Positions 1-13,301 of a stretch of 64,000 nt of DNA are shown here, piece after piece. Source of the DNA: Prinia subflava. Taxonomy: Eukaryota; Chordata; Aves; Passeriformes; Cisticolidae. The notes below the pieces were generated by a model, which saw only the letters and a program-made list of their open reading frames with translations, made no database searches and was not told the origin of the DNA. The DNA is taken from NCBI RefSeq assembly GCF_021018805.1, contig NC_086247.1, forward strand, positions 145,161,378 through 145,225,377, given 5' to 3'. Position numbers and translations under genes: made by a program. Position 1 is the stretch's first letter. Each line of letters opens with the position of its first letter.

Positions 1-2419
1 ATTTTTTTCCTGTATCTTTTTTAAAATATTAGATTGTGCCTAGGTCTTCCATCTTCAGTGTCACCTTCCTTTGGACTGTGTACTGACAAAGCCATATGAC
101 ATTTGTACATTTATTACATGCAGTCTTCAAGTATTAATATAAAATGTGTAAACAGTAACACATTATGTAATGCATATATGTAATGTATACTCTGTTCGTG
201 ACTGTCACAATAATTTTAATTACTTCTCTCTTATTACTTTAAGCACTCCCTTCTCCACTTACATGCTTGCTTTGCCCGTTGGGTGCTTTTGTTGAAGTTT
301 TTTGTTTGGTTTTCTTTTTAATAAAGGTAATGAAGTTTTATTTTGGGTTGTTGTTAGGTGCATAGAAGCACTTACGTGTTTCGTCTGAAATTACAGACAG
401 TTCACTGACTCAGGCATGGGCTGGATCCATCCTTAGCTACACACACATGCACACTGATTTTGTTCATCTCAAAGAGTGAATAAGCTTATAATAAAAACGC
501 CCACCTGAACACATTTATCTTTTTTGTTATCTTTAAAAGTGTAGCCCTCACTAGGATTTTGCTGACACTTTTCTCTTTCCCTGAAAAGCATGAAATGATC
601 CTCCTGGCCAAGAGCAGAGCTAGAGCAGCAGACATCTGGATAACTACAAAAGAAAATTGCTTTTATTTCTGTATTTTCTAGCTGATGGTCAGGCCCCTTT
701 TTTATCTCTAATACTTACCAGTGTTTTTTATTTAGTGGGCAATTAGACAATGCAAGTTGAAGGAAGAACATACTCTTGTTTCTTTGCAGCAGAGCACTAT
801 ACAAACAGCAGTTACTCACAGGACACATTTTTCACTTCCATGGCCTTCACTACATTTTACTGCTGGTTTATCTTTTCGTTGTGGTTCCGTGTTGTCTTTC
901 TTTTAACATTTCCCTCCAGATCACCAAATGTGGAGGTAAGGAAAACAGGGAAGGCTACAGACACAAAGCACAGGTCTTAGACACCGTAAGCTTTACCACA
1001 TTCTACCACCTGTGAGCCCCGAAGTGAAGAGCAGAAACTCAGCTCTTTTCAGCCCAGGTTCATTCCAGCTAACTTATGGCACATAAAACATCTAGTGTTA
1101 AGCATCTCACCTAACCTAGTTGCCTGGGTCTCCTCAGTCATCGAGGAGAACAATACACACCTCTGGAGGATAATTCCCAGGCAAATGAATTGCCCATCAG
1201 AGCTTACCCTCTCTCTCTTAGCTGTTGGGAGAGGAGATGACTAGCTCCAATTCGAACTTCAAGGATGGCTGGAGTAGATGAGATGAGGTTGGGCCTTTGA
1301 GACTAAGCTAGTTAGTAAATATTACCGGTTTGCTATTAAAACTAATGGTCAGTGAAGAAGTGGTGTTACACTCCCCCTAGTTATGACCCTTTTCTCTTTA
1401 ATCAGATTGAGTTTGCCCCTCATATGGTGTGATTAAATGTTTTGCTGCAACATTAAGTACTCAATGGGGCAAACACTTGCTGGGGCAGCTACATGAGCCT
1501 TCCTTCAGAAGCTGTCAGTGGGAAGCTGGAGGCATGTAGGGCTTTAGGAGATTTGCAGATCTGCAGCATATCTGTGCTGTGTCCAGCTACATTAGACATG
1601 GAAACAGCATGGCTGTGACAGTGTAATAGTCCATGAGTGCTGATTTACCCTCCTAACTCCCCAGAGAGCTCACTTCTGTCTCTCTGCACTAAGACAGAAG
1701 TGTAGATGGGTATGTTCGTGTATTAGGCTCCTGACAGACCTGGGTCTATTTTCTGTCTGTCCTTTGGTCTCCATAGTTCACTATCCCCTTGCTGTGGCAA
1801 AGCTGAATGCAGAAAAGTGCCAGAAAACCCAGTACCAAAGAAAGCCTCATTGTGAGTCTTCAGATGGGGAGGAGGAAAGGCGGCGTGAAGCTTTGCTTTG
1901 ACCATGACGCACCGCTTTTAGACATGAGTCACGCAGCCATCACCCAAACATGACAAACACTTGTGTTCTTCCTAGACACAGGCACGCTGTGATGAGACAG
2001 CTCAGTGTCCTCACTGGCACTGTATTGTTTCCCCTTATTTTCTTTCTCAAGTGTATTTTTGCTGTTTCACATTATTACGAGTGTATCTTCCGCAGCACTC
2101 CCGGCTGCCTGGGAATACTGAGCCGTGCAGGATCTGAGGCTGAAGGCTGCTGATCATCCTGCAAACACTAATTGGTTCTTTTTCAGCTTCTAGCAACAAC
2201 AGCATAAAGAACTTTAGTAGGGACTGCTCCTTCAAGATTTTAGCAAGCCAGTTTTTAATCTTAGCTAACAAGTCGTCCCTTTGCCCTTCAAGGCCTAATT
2301 CAAAATCTATACAATATAATAAATATAAAAAGATGCATTAGGCAGGTAATATCTGACTAGAATGAAGCTGCATACTTTCTGCTGGAAAAAGAAAGGCATT
2401 TGACAGGTATTGCTCTTAG

Positions 2420-2422
<3 letters not shown>

Positions 2423-2452
<30 letters not shown>
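2423..2452. repeat. Poly-T homopolymer run (30 T)
   Basis: Thirty consecutive T lie in the PTPRN2 intron, followed about 70 bases later by 11 consecutive C (2525-2535). On the minus strand the T run would read as a poly-A tail, but I see no processed gene copy attached to it. Confidence 0.95.
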
Positions 2453-2453
<1 letters not shown>

Positions 2454-2664
2454 GTAAATGCTTATTCCCACCCCAATAATCATCATTTCTCCTTAAGGAA
2501 AAATAGTAAAGGTGCTAATAACCACCCCCCCCCCCTTCCGCTTTAGAACTGCTCAGCGTGACTCCTACCTCATATATTCAGTATTGCAATCACTTTATTA
2601 TCAAGGAGAACAGAAAGAGGGCTGAGAAAGGTGCAAGGGGTATTGGAAAAAAAAGGGGATCTAT

Positions 2665-2870
2665 CTAGGTCTTCACCTCTCTAGTGTCCAAGTACCTTAT
2701 AATCATTAATGGATTTGCTTTCATAACAACTCATTAGGTAGGAAAAAAATGGTTCATTTTATAAATGATGGTGTGAAACATAGAGTGAATTTAATGATTT
2801 AGCCCAAGTGGTGCAGGATGTCAAAGTCTCAGTCTGGAAGAGAACTGAAATCTATCTAAACATAGCCCCC
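2665..2870 (-). repeat. MIR-like ancient SINE relic
   Basis: Read on the minus strand, this follows the familiar layout of an old MIR-type repeat. A segment like 'cttgcccaaggtcacac' (here GCCCAAGTGGTGCAGGAT on the plus strand) comes first. Next is a decayed 'ttttacagatgaggaaactgag' segment (ATTTTATAAATGATG on plus). A 'cctcataggttgttgtgag' segment follows (ACAACTCATTAGGTAGG on plus). Divergence is high, as expected for a repeat fixed before the bird-mammal split. An ancient LINE 3' end carrying the same core is an alternative. The edges are approximate. Confidence 0.5.
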
Positions 2871-5800
2871 TAATGATCAAGCCATCCTTTAGGACTCAGT
2901 AACAAATTTATAGCCATTCTGCAGAGCTATAATCATATCTTTTTGAGGATATGTGCCGGTAGATCTGCAAGTTTTTCCCAATCAGAAAAATCCTTTTTAA
3001 TTTAATATTTATGAGCAAAATGTATTTGTGAAACATTCACAAAGAAAACTCTTCAGTTCGGATTATTTAAAAAGAAACCCCCCACAAATAACTGCTTTGA
3101 TGAAGTATTTAAGCATCATTTTATTTTCATAAATACACAGAAAATTCAGAGCATCTAGAATCTAAAATATTCCTTTTAAGACAGAGCTTTAATATAAAAT
3201 TCTATCAGTCTCACAGAATCTACACTGCACTTTTCATTAGTACTGAATAAAATAGAACATTTGACTTTGCTTTCAGTGTATGTTCAAGCCTATTACATAA
3301 AAAATCTCAAAGATTACCTTAATTAAGCTAAAACTTCTCATGCATTTATGTAACAAATGCTGATTGTTCTTATAACTGAAAAAACCCAACCCAGCATATT
3401 TTCAGATGCACAAGCTCTGTAGCTTGCTGAACCTGGAAAAAAACTTTTTAATGATATGTCTTCATTTTTTTTTCCCAGCTGATACATTTAAAGATGTTAC
3501 TCCTCTTGACAAACATTGTCATATTCCTGTGACATCACAGTGACAGCAGTACTGCTGCAATGTGGAAGGGACCATCCTCTACAGAGTATTTCTCATGTGT
3601 CTTGTGCTTAGCAAAATAGGATCCCTGCCATGTCTAGGGGAACGAGAAGAGAGGGAAGCTTTGATTATTATAGCCATAAAACTAATATCAGGTAATTCAT
3701 GGTGATTTTAAATATTGTGAGCTGCTGGTAGCCTCATGGAGCCTCTTGCAGCAGAATTAAGCTGGGTCGTTGTTTATTGCAGGAGAAGAGGGGAATTTAC
3801 CCATGTTTTTATGACGTGCTGGATACTCCATTTACACAACTGTCCAAGGGCAAACACTTTAACCCCTTGAGATCTGCTAATCAGGAGCACCAGCTGTTAA
3901 GTGCCAGCATGCATCCAGCATTCCTGCCTGCGGGGAGAGAGAGGCTTGCAAAGGATATGACCCTAAACTTCAGAAACCGCTTCTCTCCTTGGGGGCAAAA
4001 TATCATTCGGCTTGCATCTTCCCTTGTTTTAGTTTATCCAGTTAATGTTCCTGATGTGGGTTGTTGTGCACTCACTGTGAATGCTTCAAGCCTTTAGGAA
4101 GATGATAGTTAATTACTGAAGTTAAAATCTGGCTTGCACTGGTGTGGAAGTGCTTTCAGAGGTATTTACTCAGCCAGATCACTGAGCTGCTAGGGGCAGG
4201 GGAAGGCTGGCAGTGTCTGGCTCACAGTGAATTATTGCAAATGTATGTTCTGTTTTAAAAAAATAGCACTTTGCACAGTCATTTTTCACAATACTGCTGG
4301 TACAATATTAGCTCAGTCTCACTAAGTTACATTCGTATGTTCATTTAAAACAAGCAGTGAAATCCATTGTGAAAAAGCCTGTCACAAACACAGCCCAAAT
4401 TTATTCCCTGCAGAGTAAAACACAATCAGAAGGTAAAAAAGCAGCTCTTTATTGTTTAAATACTTCTTCTTTTATCCCTCTCTTTAGCTTCTGAAACCAG
4501 TAATAGACAGATATGTATTGGTGAGAAGATAGAAAATACTGCCTTTTTGACAGATTTTGTTTTCTTTCCCAAATGTCATTTGCTCTCCAGCCTAGTATTT
4601 TTAACCCTTCCTGTGGATTACTTCTTGTATGACAATAAATGGACGTCTGCACCTATTACTGGACTTAGTAGGTTAGAGGCCTAACCAAAACACTTCCAAT
4701 AATTGGATATCCTTAGAGCCAGTGGATCAAGCTCCCCCAGCTTTTGCTCTAAACCACTGCATCAAATTCAGTTTGTACGTGGGCTTCCCAGATAAGCAGT
4801 GTTTCAAATGCCTTAGCAGTGTGTGGATATTTTGTTGCCATCTCAGTAAGAGCATGACTTGACCCTAATGTCTGTAGATGCAATATCCATCTCTCCCAAT
4901 GTCACGTAGCATATGCTGTATTTCTTGCCACCTGAAATGGCTCAAAAGCATACATAAATTGTTGTTGGATACTATAGAATGTAATGCCATATTGTCATAC
5001 TCCCAGATTAAAGAGAAAGCCTCAGCCTCAGGCAAAGAAAGTGCTGAATTTGTGTCAGATTTCAGCAAAATAATTCCAGAGAGAGTTGAAAGTTCACACT
5101 GCGCTTAAACACTGAGCTCTTCTCACCTGTGAAAGCTGGTTGGGTTCAGACCTCCCTTTGTGCCTTGAAAATTTCTTTCTTTGTGTCTGTCACCAGAAAA
5201 CTTTTTACAGACTTTTGCAGGTGCCAGTGGTAGTGAGCTGAATTTACATAATACAGCAGCAGAGTATCCTGAGCTTGAATAGAAAAAAGCCCTCATCACA
5301 AAATGAGATTTAATAGAGGACTAACAATATATATTTAAACACTTTTTTTCATCACAATAAGGGAATAGATGCAGAACATGTAGATGCAGAGGAGGAAGAG
5401 AGGCTTACTTGTGTAGAGAGAGAACAGGTCATGCTGGCTTTTTCCTGTGCCATTGATTTCATCTCCTGTCCTGTGAATTGTCTTGTTCCGAGGTGTTTTT
5501 CTTCTGTAACAGTGTCCTGTCTTTGCAGCACTCAGTTTCATTGATCAGTCTCTCCAGGCACTTACGTGTTTCCCATCACCATAGTATCCAAGGCATTCAG
5601 AGATGGAAAAAAGGGTGTAGCAAATCCAATGTCTCTGCTTTGGATTGTCTCTAACCCAACGGCATCTCAACAAGGCACTTGATTTGTTCTGCTTTTCCTT
5701 AAAATTACCTATGGCTGAGGACACCAGGAATGCATTTGGGTGACCTGCTGTGACATCACAACCCGTGCGCTGGGCACACTAGTCATTAAAAACTGATGGT

Positions 5801-8545
5801 TTTGGGACTTCACTGACAAAACACTTCAGAACAAGTGTCCCATTAAGCACACCAGCCCACTTGGACTGTTCTTCTGTTCCAGTGCATGCATGTGCTTTGG
5901 TGTTTTGCTAAATCAGGATTTTTTAGTCAAGTGTTGTTCATACTACTATTAGTCATGACATTCCCTTAACGATGATAAAAAAGCAAACATCAGTTTACTA
6001 GTAAATGCCCGCAATCTGCATCACAGAAATGGAGGAATCAAAAAAAAAATCTGGAATCAAATCAAAATCTTCCAAAGGAAAACTCATAAGTCTGTCTGGC
6101 CATTGAAGGGTGTAGCTATGTATTGTCATGTTCTCTTTGTGTCCTGAGGGTAGAGTATTTTCAAATAAAGATCATCCCCCAGTGGTGGGGGACATACATG
6201 TTCACAGTGATGGGTACTTGAGCCTGCCAGCTGCAGTGGGAGGGTTCTGGGCTCATCCTTGCAGCATACACCTGGGAAGCTCAGAACTGTGCTTAACCTT
6301 GTCCATGGATGACAGTGGCTTAAATATTTCTCATGTCTTAATTTCTGAAAGCAGAATTCCTCTTACTTTGAACCAAGATGCTACTGGAACGTTTTATTTC
6401 CTGGTAGTCAAAAGAGGCTACAAGTGAGGCTGTAAATCATGTGCAGTACTCACATAGCTCTGCTTCCGTCCACAGCTGTGGTGGAACAGGAAAATTCCAC
6501 CTCATTGCACACGTATGTGTGAGAGTAAACACTGAGGAGAGCCAGTGTGTTACACCAGTGTTAGGGTTTGTGAAGAGGGCACCTTTAGTGATGCTTTCCA
6601 GATGAATTGCTGCTGCAAAACCTGCAACAGATTTAAGGTATAATTACTGTCACTTTTATCAGACTTTACAGTGTATGTAAGTATTGCTTTGCTCTGTTGT
6701 AAGGAGAATTGAGGGATTTTAAGTTTAAAATAAAACTGTCTATTTTTTTTCAAAGCTTATCCCTGTAAATCCTGGGAAGGAGTGGGGAGGAAAAGGCATG
6801 CGATACCCTGCCCAGATACCATTTCTAAGTTGTTGTTATTATATTTACTGAATGAATTCATTCCATTTCTGATACAGGTGAAGAATATAATTTCATATCT
6901 TTTATCAAGGAAACCAAATCATTCACTATTCATTGCTTTTCTGAATTTTTTAAAAGATGGTGCTGAGCTATTAAGTTGAGTTGGGTAAATTGGGAGGTGC
7001 ATGTTGTTTACACTGCTATGAACTTAACTACAGGTAGACAAGCCCCTAAATTAGAAGAGTTGTAGGAAAAGTGGTAGGTGTTGGGTCCAATTCTCCAAAT
7101 CCAGTTCTGGGAACTCAACGGGTGTGTGTTCTAGATGTGTACAAGTTACATTGCAGTAGCAACGCTTTGGTGCATGGCTCACAGGTTGGCCACTGTGAAT
7201 ATTGGAGGAATATTTAAATGCCTCCAGAAAGAAGTCCCAAATTGTCAGAGGGTGGCCCAGAAAATTGTAGGACCAGGCAATGGGAAGTGGTTGACAAATT
7301 TTCTTCAGATCACACCACTGGAGTATCCCTTAAAATAGAGGAGATTCCAGAATTGTGGCCAATCCCTGCCCTTGAGAAACCATCCAATGACTACAGTGCA
7401 TGTATAAGAGGAGAGACCTGAGGTTTCCACGTTTCCAAGCTCCTGTAGCTGTGGGCCCACATCAGCCCTAGGAGAATGAACAGCCAGCCAGGGCAGTAGG
7501 GCAGTGAAGCAGAGATGGGGTAGTTACAATTGCATTAGGGTGACCCTCTGCCCATCTGCCTGGTGCTTTGGTACCATGAGATGTTCTTGGGACATGCAGA
7601 GAGCAGATACAAAAAAGTCAAATTCTGCAGGTGAACTTTTCACCTCAAAGGGCTTCCAGCCAGGCTTCTGCACTTGAAGCTCATACAGGAAGAACCAAAA
7701 TCCTGATTCCCTCTCAATCCTTTCATAAAACATCAGATTAGGCATTTAAAGAAAATGAGGGGTGTGGTCTTGAAATATCAGTCATTGGAGGAAATTGAGG
7801 AGGAAATCATCATCTCCCTGTTCCCTTCAGTTCTCTAAATTGTGGATTATAAGAAAGGGAAGAGGCTCAAGGACTTACCTTGGTCTCCATAGCTCCTGTA
7901 TTAATGAAAGGCTCCTCTGTGTGCATGGGGCAGGGAGCCAGTCCCACACCAGTCAGGCTGTGCCCATTTCACGTGCCCTGGAGCCACCGATGGCCACAGG
8001 GCAGCTGTGTCCAGACACCTGGAGTGGGACATAAAGAAAGTGCCACAGATTGGCCAGGTGAAACAGTGACCACATAAGGTGCTCTGGCAGGTCCTGAACT
8101 AGGAAGCCACAGACGGGTTTTCTGGATGTCAGCTGCAGGTGACAAAAGGTCACCTAAATCTTGTTTTTGCAGCGTTAATCTCTGTGTGGTCAGGCCCTCA
8201 ATTCAGTGCCTGCTCTTAGAAGTGACAAAGGGATGCTCGGTGGCATTGTCATGACAGACCCTCGGGTTCCACAAAATGTATTCTGCTCTAGGTGCAGAGA
8301 CATTTTTAAGAATTTATTTTTCTCTAGCTTCTCTAGAATTAATGTTAGTAAAAGGTCCCCCCCCAACCTCTTATTTTTTTATATGAAGACAAAAATTGCA
8401 GCTGCCTGCCAAGTCTGCTGAGAGATGGATGTAATAATTTTCAATTGGACTGTTAGCCCAAAGGGAACCCGATAGCAAGAGATTGACAGATGCAGCATGG
8501 ATTATCTTGTGCTCTGAACTCAGCCCAATTTGTGGTTTGTTGCAG

Positions 8546-8619
8546 GTGCTAAAGAGATTGATATTGCTGCTACCCTGGAGCACTTGAGGGACCAGAGACC
8601 AGGCATGGTCCAGACAAAG
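8546..8619 (+). CDS. PTPRN2: PTPRN2 penultimate coding exon (receptor-type tyrosine-protein phosphatase N2)
   Basis: A 74-nt exon between a TTGCAG acceptor and an AAG|GTACTG donor. Two bases finish a split codon, then 24 codons read [20 protein letters not shown] followed by VQTK. This is the near-C-terminal stretch of the intracellular PTP-like domain of phogrin (IA-2beta). Residues such as GAKEI, LEHL and GMVQTK favour PTPRN2 over its paralogue PTPRN. Known of the family: a single-pass protein of dense-core secretory and synaptic vesicles in neuroendocrine cells and neurons, with a largely inactive phosphatase fold; it supports hormone and neurotransmitter secretion. The exon encodes helices after the signature loop, so the active-site motif itself is outside the window. 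It ends in phase 0, which matches the start of the next exon at 13230. Confidence 0.95.
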
Positions 8620-11600
8620 GTACTGTCAATAAATCCACTGGGATTTTAAATACATTAAAGGTCTTCCACAATAGTTGTTTTCATGACAGAAGAGAGAGGG
8701 TATGACCTAATTTAACGCAGGTCGCTTGCTGATTACTCTGTTTGGCTCCCTACCAACTGAGGTTTATTTATGCTGAAGATTTATCTAGGTTACTTTCTTT
8801 GGTGTTTACTGTTCTTTCTTGTAACATCTCCAACATCTATCTTGATTACCATATATGAAGGGCAGTCAAGACAACAATCTATAGCCTGCTAAAGAAAATG
8901 TGCATTTGAAAGAATGTTCTTGCTTTCATCCTGAACTATGGATTATTTTCTTAGAGTATCTGTGCTTAACTGTGCATGGAATATTTTTTTAAAGCTTCTA
9001 CTCATTAAAGAGAATGTAACTGCTGCATTTGATATTTTTTTCTGGAAAAAAAGAACCCCAAAAAGTTTTGAATTAAAGGAAATAAAGTTTTGCAGGGAAT
9101 CAAGTAATTGTCAGTATCTTTGAATGGAAGAGCTTGCATCATGCCTACAGCTTTTATGGATGAAACATGGTAACTATATTTTTATACTTTGGTGAGATGA
9201 ATGCTGTACTCTTAAATTCCTGTCAGTTGTAATAGTTTTGACATTTTTCCACAATGTAAAACTTTTAAACATAGTAGCTGATGGTGCAATTCTAGTCTCT
9301 TAAATTAGAAATGAAACATCCTGTTATTAAAAATTCCAGTGATGTATGGAATGATATTTTGGGATATATGCTGCAAGTTAAGAGCTGCAAATATGACAAT
9401 AAAGAAACTCTTTCATGGTATGGAAGCGAAATAAATCTGTTTATGGCCTTATAAAATATCTAATGATATTATAATCCCAAACTGAGTTAGAAGAGCAATG
9501 TGACAGCCCTGTGTCTTGGCCAGGCTGGAACTGATAGGAAATTCTGCAGGATTTAGGGGGTTGAAATTGCCGAGGGGCAAAGGTAAAATAAATATGTGTT
9601 GCAGGAATCATTGGTTCATAATTTTTCCTGAATTTCTTCCCAATCATGTTATCTCCTACTAATACTAGGGGAAAATACTGCTGAAGAACAGCTTGGGGAA
9701 TGTTAATTATCATTTACCAATTAAGTGCATGAAAAATAAAGATGAGCCAGTCAAAACTAACTAATTTTTATCTGCAGGAAAACATAAAATTGCACAAGTC
9801 TTTCTTCTGCTTTGATTATTCAGACTGAAAAAAGCCAAATAGCACACAGTATCCAATGTCATATATATTACTCTGAGGTGAGATGCAAATCCTGGACTCC
9901 TCTGCAAATGCATTCAAAATACGTAGCAGCTCTGTGCAACATAGAGCTCAGATTCCAGTTTCCTTTTCAGGGCAGAGAAATTATAGCTTGTTGCCTTCAA
10001 CAGAAGAAAAAGCATCACTCCAGAACCAAAGAATGAGGTTAGGTGAACAACTTCTCCTTAGCTCAGCAATAGTTACCTGAGTTCCATGAAAATCTCCCTC
10101 AAGACATGTTTTTTTCCCCTCCAAACATTTGTCTGGAAGAGCTCCAGAAAACAAATGTATCCTGTGTTTTCATCCAGGATGAAAAATCTTCTCAGGATAT
10201 TGCTTATCTCTCCTCTTGCTCCTTCTTCCATCATTGTCATTTTCTCAAAACCACCCAAATCACTTATTCAAGCTAATGTCTTCCAAATTATAAATATCTG
10301 GTTACATGCTAGCAATGCACGATCCCCAGAGAATTTTTCTGATGGATTTAAACAAACCTCTGTGCTTTCCCAACTGAATACAAATGAGGAATATTAGATT
10401 CTTGGAGTAATTTAAAACGATGGATTAAAAGTCAGGTTAGAAATGCCAATTACAGAATATCCCTAGGCAAAATAAACACCAACTTCCTTCAGCAGTGTTA
10501 TTGTGTTTCCAGCAGGCAGCGCTCCACCTTTCCAATAGGCATGAGAAAGATTTGTTTGCAGCATTTTGTCTTCTGGAAGGGATCTTTAATTCAAAAGCAC
10601 TGTATATAATAAATTGTAATGAAATTATCATAACAACATTCTGCATTTCTGAGAACCGTGACAGAGGGTTTGTGGGTTTGTTGGATTATTTTTGCAGGGG
10701 AATCGTAAAACAGAATTGATATGTCTCATGTGAGAGGAAAAAGTAATGAAGGAGGAAGTGTATTCTCTGTGATGGGAAAAATATATATTTCATTTTTTCC
10801 TCTCTCCTATATCCTCTCACAATCTATAATAGTAGATAGATTCCTTACTGTGTTATATATGTCACATAAACTCACTTTGTTTTCCTGGGAATATTTATCT
10901 GTAGACTTAATGAAACATAGCCAAAGTCATTTTTTTCAGCATATTCTTGTCACCTCTGCATTATAGGTGAACTGACACCACAGAATGACTGTCCAGCTCT
11001 GTTTTCTAGGCAATTCTAGATGTTAAAATTCATCTCCAGGCAGTCTTGTATCTGCAAATAGAATATGTGAATGACAGTGTAGCTGTACAAAACAACAGAG
11101 CTCCTTTAAAAATTACTGACATTAATTTACTCTAACTGCAGTTGTCCTCATGGAAAAGTGTGGAAGGTGTGGGAAGGCTTTTCCTGGCAGGGTGGGGATG
11201 CACATCAGTGGAAGCTGCACTCCCTGCCTTTCACCTGGGTGTGTTATGCAGAAGGATGGAGAGGAGGAGCTCAGCTGCACCATCTGTGACAGGCCATGTC
11301 CCCACACATCTTGGGCTGCTCTGCAGTCAGTTTTGAGCTCTGGCTGTGCAGATTATGCTCTGTAAATTGCTTTGCCTCAGTCATTAAGGTCACACTCCTG
11401 TTGCTCAGTCCCTGGGCGAGGCAGACACTCTTCCTCAGGCTTTTTGAACTGGTGGAAGCACCAGTTTGGTTCTGCCCCAGCATGTCCCTCTGTGCCCTCT
11501 CTGACCCTGCTGCTCTGCAGCTTCTCTCACACACTCATTGTGCTCCAGTGCAAATATAAGTGATGATTCTGGATGGCCCCCAGCATTCCCAGTGCTTCCT

Positions 11601-13229
11601 TTAATTGCAGAGACCTTAGACAGTGTAGGGAGCCTTAGGCAGTCATGCACACCATTTTCAGTGCCTACTGAAGATGAGTCCTACTCTTTAGAGTGAATTA
11701 ATGTCTGATTAAAAGCTGTTGGCTGCAGTCCAGCAAGTGTACATGGATGCCACTTTGACAGCACCAAGCAGACAGCAAAATTCTTGAATGGCAGTGTCGC
11801 TGAGAAATTATTCTGAGTTTTGTTCTGCTTTTTATGCTCTGGCACTGTGCCCATCATTGCTTCTCTGAAGCATCTCCACATGGGAGCTGACTGCAGTCGG
11901 GTAAGACAAGGCAGAGAAGACTGGCACTGGATTGCAGGCATTAAGAGTCAGCTGCCTTTCTGAACTACAAGTTGTACATCTGCAGTTTGTTCTTTCATCC
12001 TTCCTGTCCATTTCTGCAGTAAAATGAAACACTTTGCAAAATTAATGTTACTGGTCTGGTGATCACTTTTCAGGGTGGCTGTGTTCTGTAAACATCCCAT
12101 GCAGCCCCTGGCAGCACCAGCTGAGGGGCTGGAGGTACAGAGGTACAGACCATCAATTTTCTAGTTGGAGACACAGATAGTATCCCAGGAGTGATCTTGG
12201 GATGCTTTGCAGGGTGCATCTCAAAACTGCATCCTCAGAGCCAATTCCTCAGCAGCTCTTGAGCCCAGCTGGCTTAAACCTCTGGAGTACTTCCAGAAAA
12301 TCCAGGAATTTCTTCACAGTCCTTATCTGGTGTCTTTGATTTGCCTATATTTTGAGGAAACTTTCCACTGAAAAATTCGCAAATTCCAAATCACCCTCTC
12401 AGTTATTTCAGTAAGCTAAATTACTGAGAAAAAATTACTTGCTTGGAAAATACAACACCTGTTAACCTTGAGGATTTAAAACTGCTTTGGCCTTCTGTAG
12501 GACTGCACAGTTCAGGAGTGTGTTAGGGTTGCACTTAGAAGAAGTAGCCGTTCATGGCTGTGTCCCTCACACCTCTGCCAACCCAACACAGAAGCTTGTA
12601 AATCATTTTGGTGTTGAGGTTACAGTAAATTAATAGCAGAGAAAAGCCTTGCCAAGTGTTATATAGGAGAAGTCTTAAGAAAATTGAGGAATTTTTGAAT
12701 GTGGAAATGACATTAAAAAGAGAGGCTTAAAAAGATCGCTGACAGGTAAGCCAAAAAGCAGGTATAGATATCAGGGCAGGAGATCTTTATTTTAGATAAT
12801 TTCAACTAGAAACACTCCTGAGAAAAGCCAAAGTCTCTGCTTTACAGCATCTCACTTACTTCATATTTCAATAACGTATTGAGTTCCCCTCTCTGCATCA
12901 GAAGGAAATGGCTGGTGATCAGCTACTCCCAAACCCTTCTGACCATGCAGTGGCAATACATCATTGTGTCCCAACAGCTTAGGTTCTGCTGCTAACATTG
13001 TTTCCCATTAAAATGACTCCAGCTTCAAGGTGCTGTCAGACATGTTCTATGACATCAATAATCCCAGAACATTTCGTTCCATTCCATTGCAGTGTACTAC
13101 AGTTCATCCTGCATATTCATATTTTTAGCAATGTCTTGAGGACGCTCAGCTGCAGAATAGAGCCCTGGGCTTTCTGGGGAGTGTTTTGTTTTGTTTTGTT
13201 ATTGAGGGTGTGCTTTGTTCTCTCCACAG
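8620..13229 (+). other. PTPRN2: PTPRN2 last intron (4.6 kb, phase 0)
   Basis: It runs from the GTACTG donor to a pyrimidine-rich acceptor ending CTCCACAG. A GTTTT pentamer repeated about three times (13187-13201) lies just upstream of the acceptor. Most of the intron is AT-rich unique sequence. A GC-richer island at about 11.13-11.6 kb holds overlapping short frames on both strands. One of them (11150-11365, +) has several CxxC pairs but no recognisable finger spacing, and I regard it as chance. I saw no mobile element with confidence. Confidence 0.85.
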
Positions 13230-13301
13230 GAGCAGTTTGAGTTCGCTCTGACAGCGGTGGCAGAGGAGGTGAATGCAATACTCAAGGCCCTTCCCCAGTG
13301 A
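13230..13301 (+). CDS. PTPRN2: PTPRN2 last coding exon with stop codon
   Basis: Twenty-three codons plus TGA, starting in phase 0 after the CCACAG acceptor: [20 protein letters not shown] followed by LPQ and stop. This is the invariant C-terminus of the IA-2/phogrin family, and the initial Glu is the residue I expect for PTPRN2. The acidic, alanine-rich helix closes the PTP-like domain. Joined to the 8546-8619 exon it gives an uninterrupted frame with no missing residues, so the gene's end is intact in this genome. The coding part of this exon is short. The rest of the exon is 3' UTR. Confidence 0.96.
   Translation, partial: EQFEFALTAVAEEVNAILKALPQ

Larger units (their letters stand above)
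1..8545 (+). other. PTPRN2: PTPRN2 intron (3' part), upstream of the penultimate exon
   Basis: This stretch precedes the penultimate coding exon and ends in a normal acceptor (T/G-rich tract, then TTGCAG) at 8545. The intron is phase 1, because the next exon supplies the last two bases of a split glycine codon. I looked for the preceding exon, which would carry the phosphatase signature loop, and did not find it, so the intron probably continues to the left of the window. Contents: AT-rich unique sequence, a MIR-like relic near 2.7 kb, a run of 30 T (2423-2452) and a run of 11 C (2525-2535). The short open frames here have no family resemblance I recognise. I looked for the miR-153 hairpin that PTPRN2 hosts in mammals and did not see it. 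Confidence 0.8.

Noticed and set aside
11150..11365. Plus-strand frame in the last PTPRN2 intron with several CxxC pairs, suggesting a zinc finger
   Set aside because: The spacing fits no finger class, His ligands are not placed properly, there are no splice signals or promoter, and it sits in a GC-rich patch with overlapping frames on both strands.
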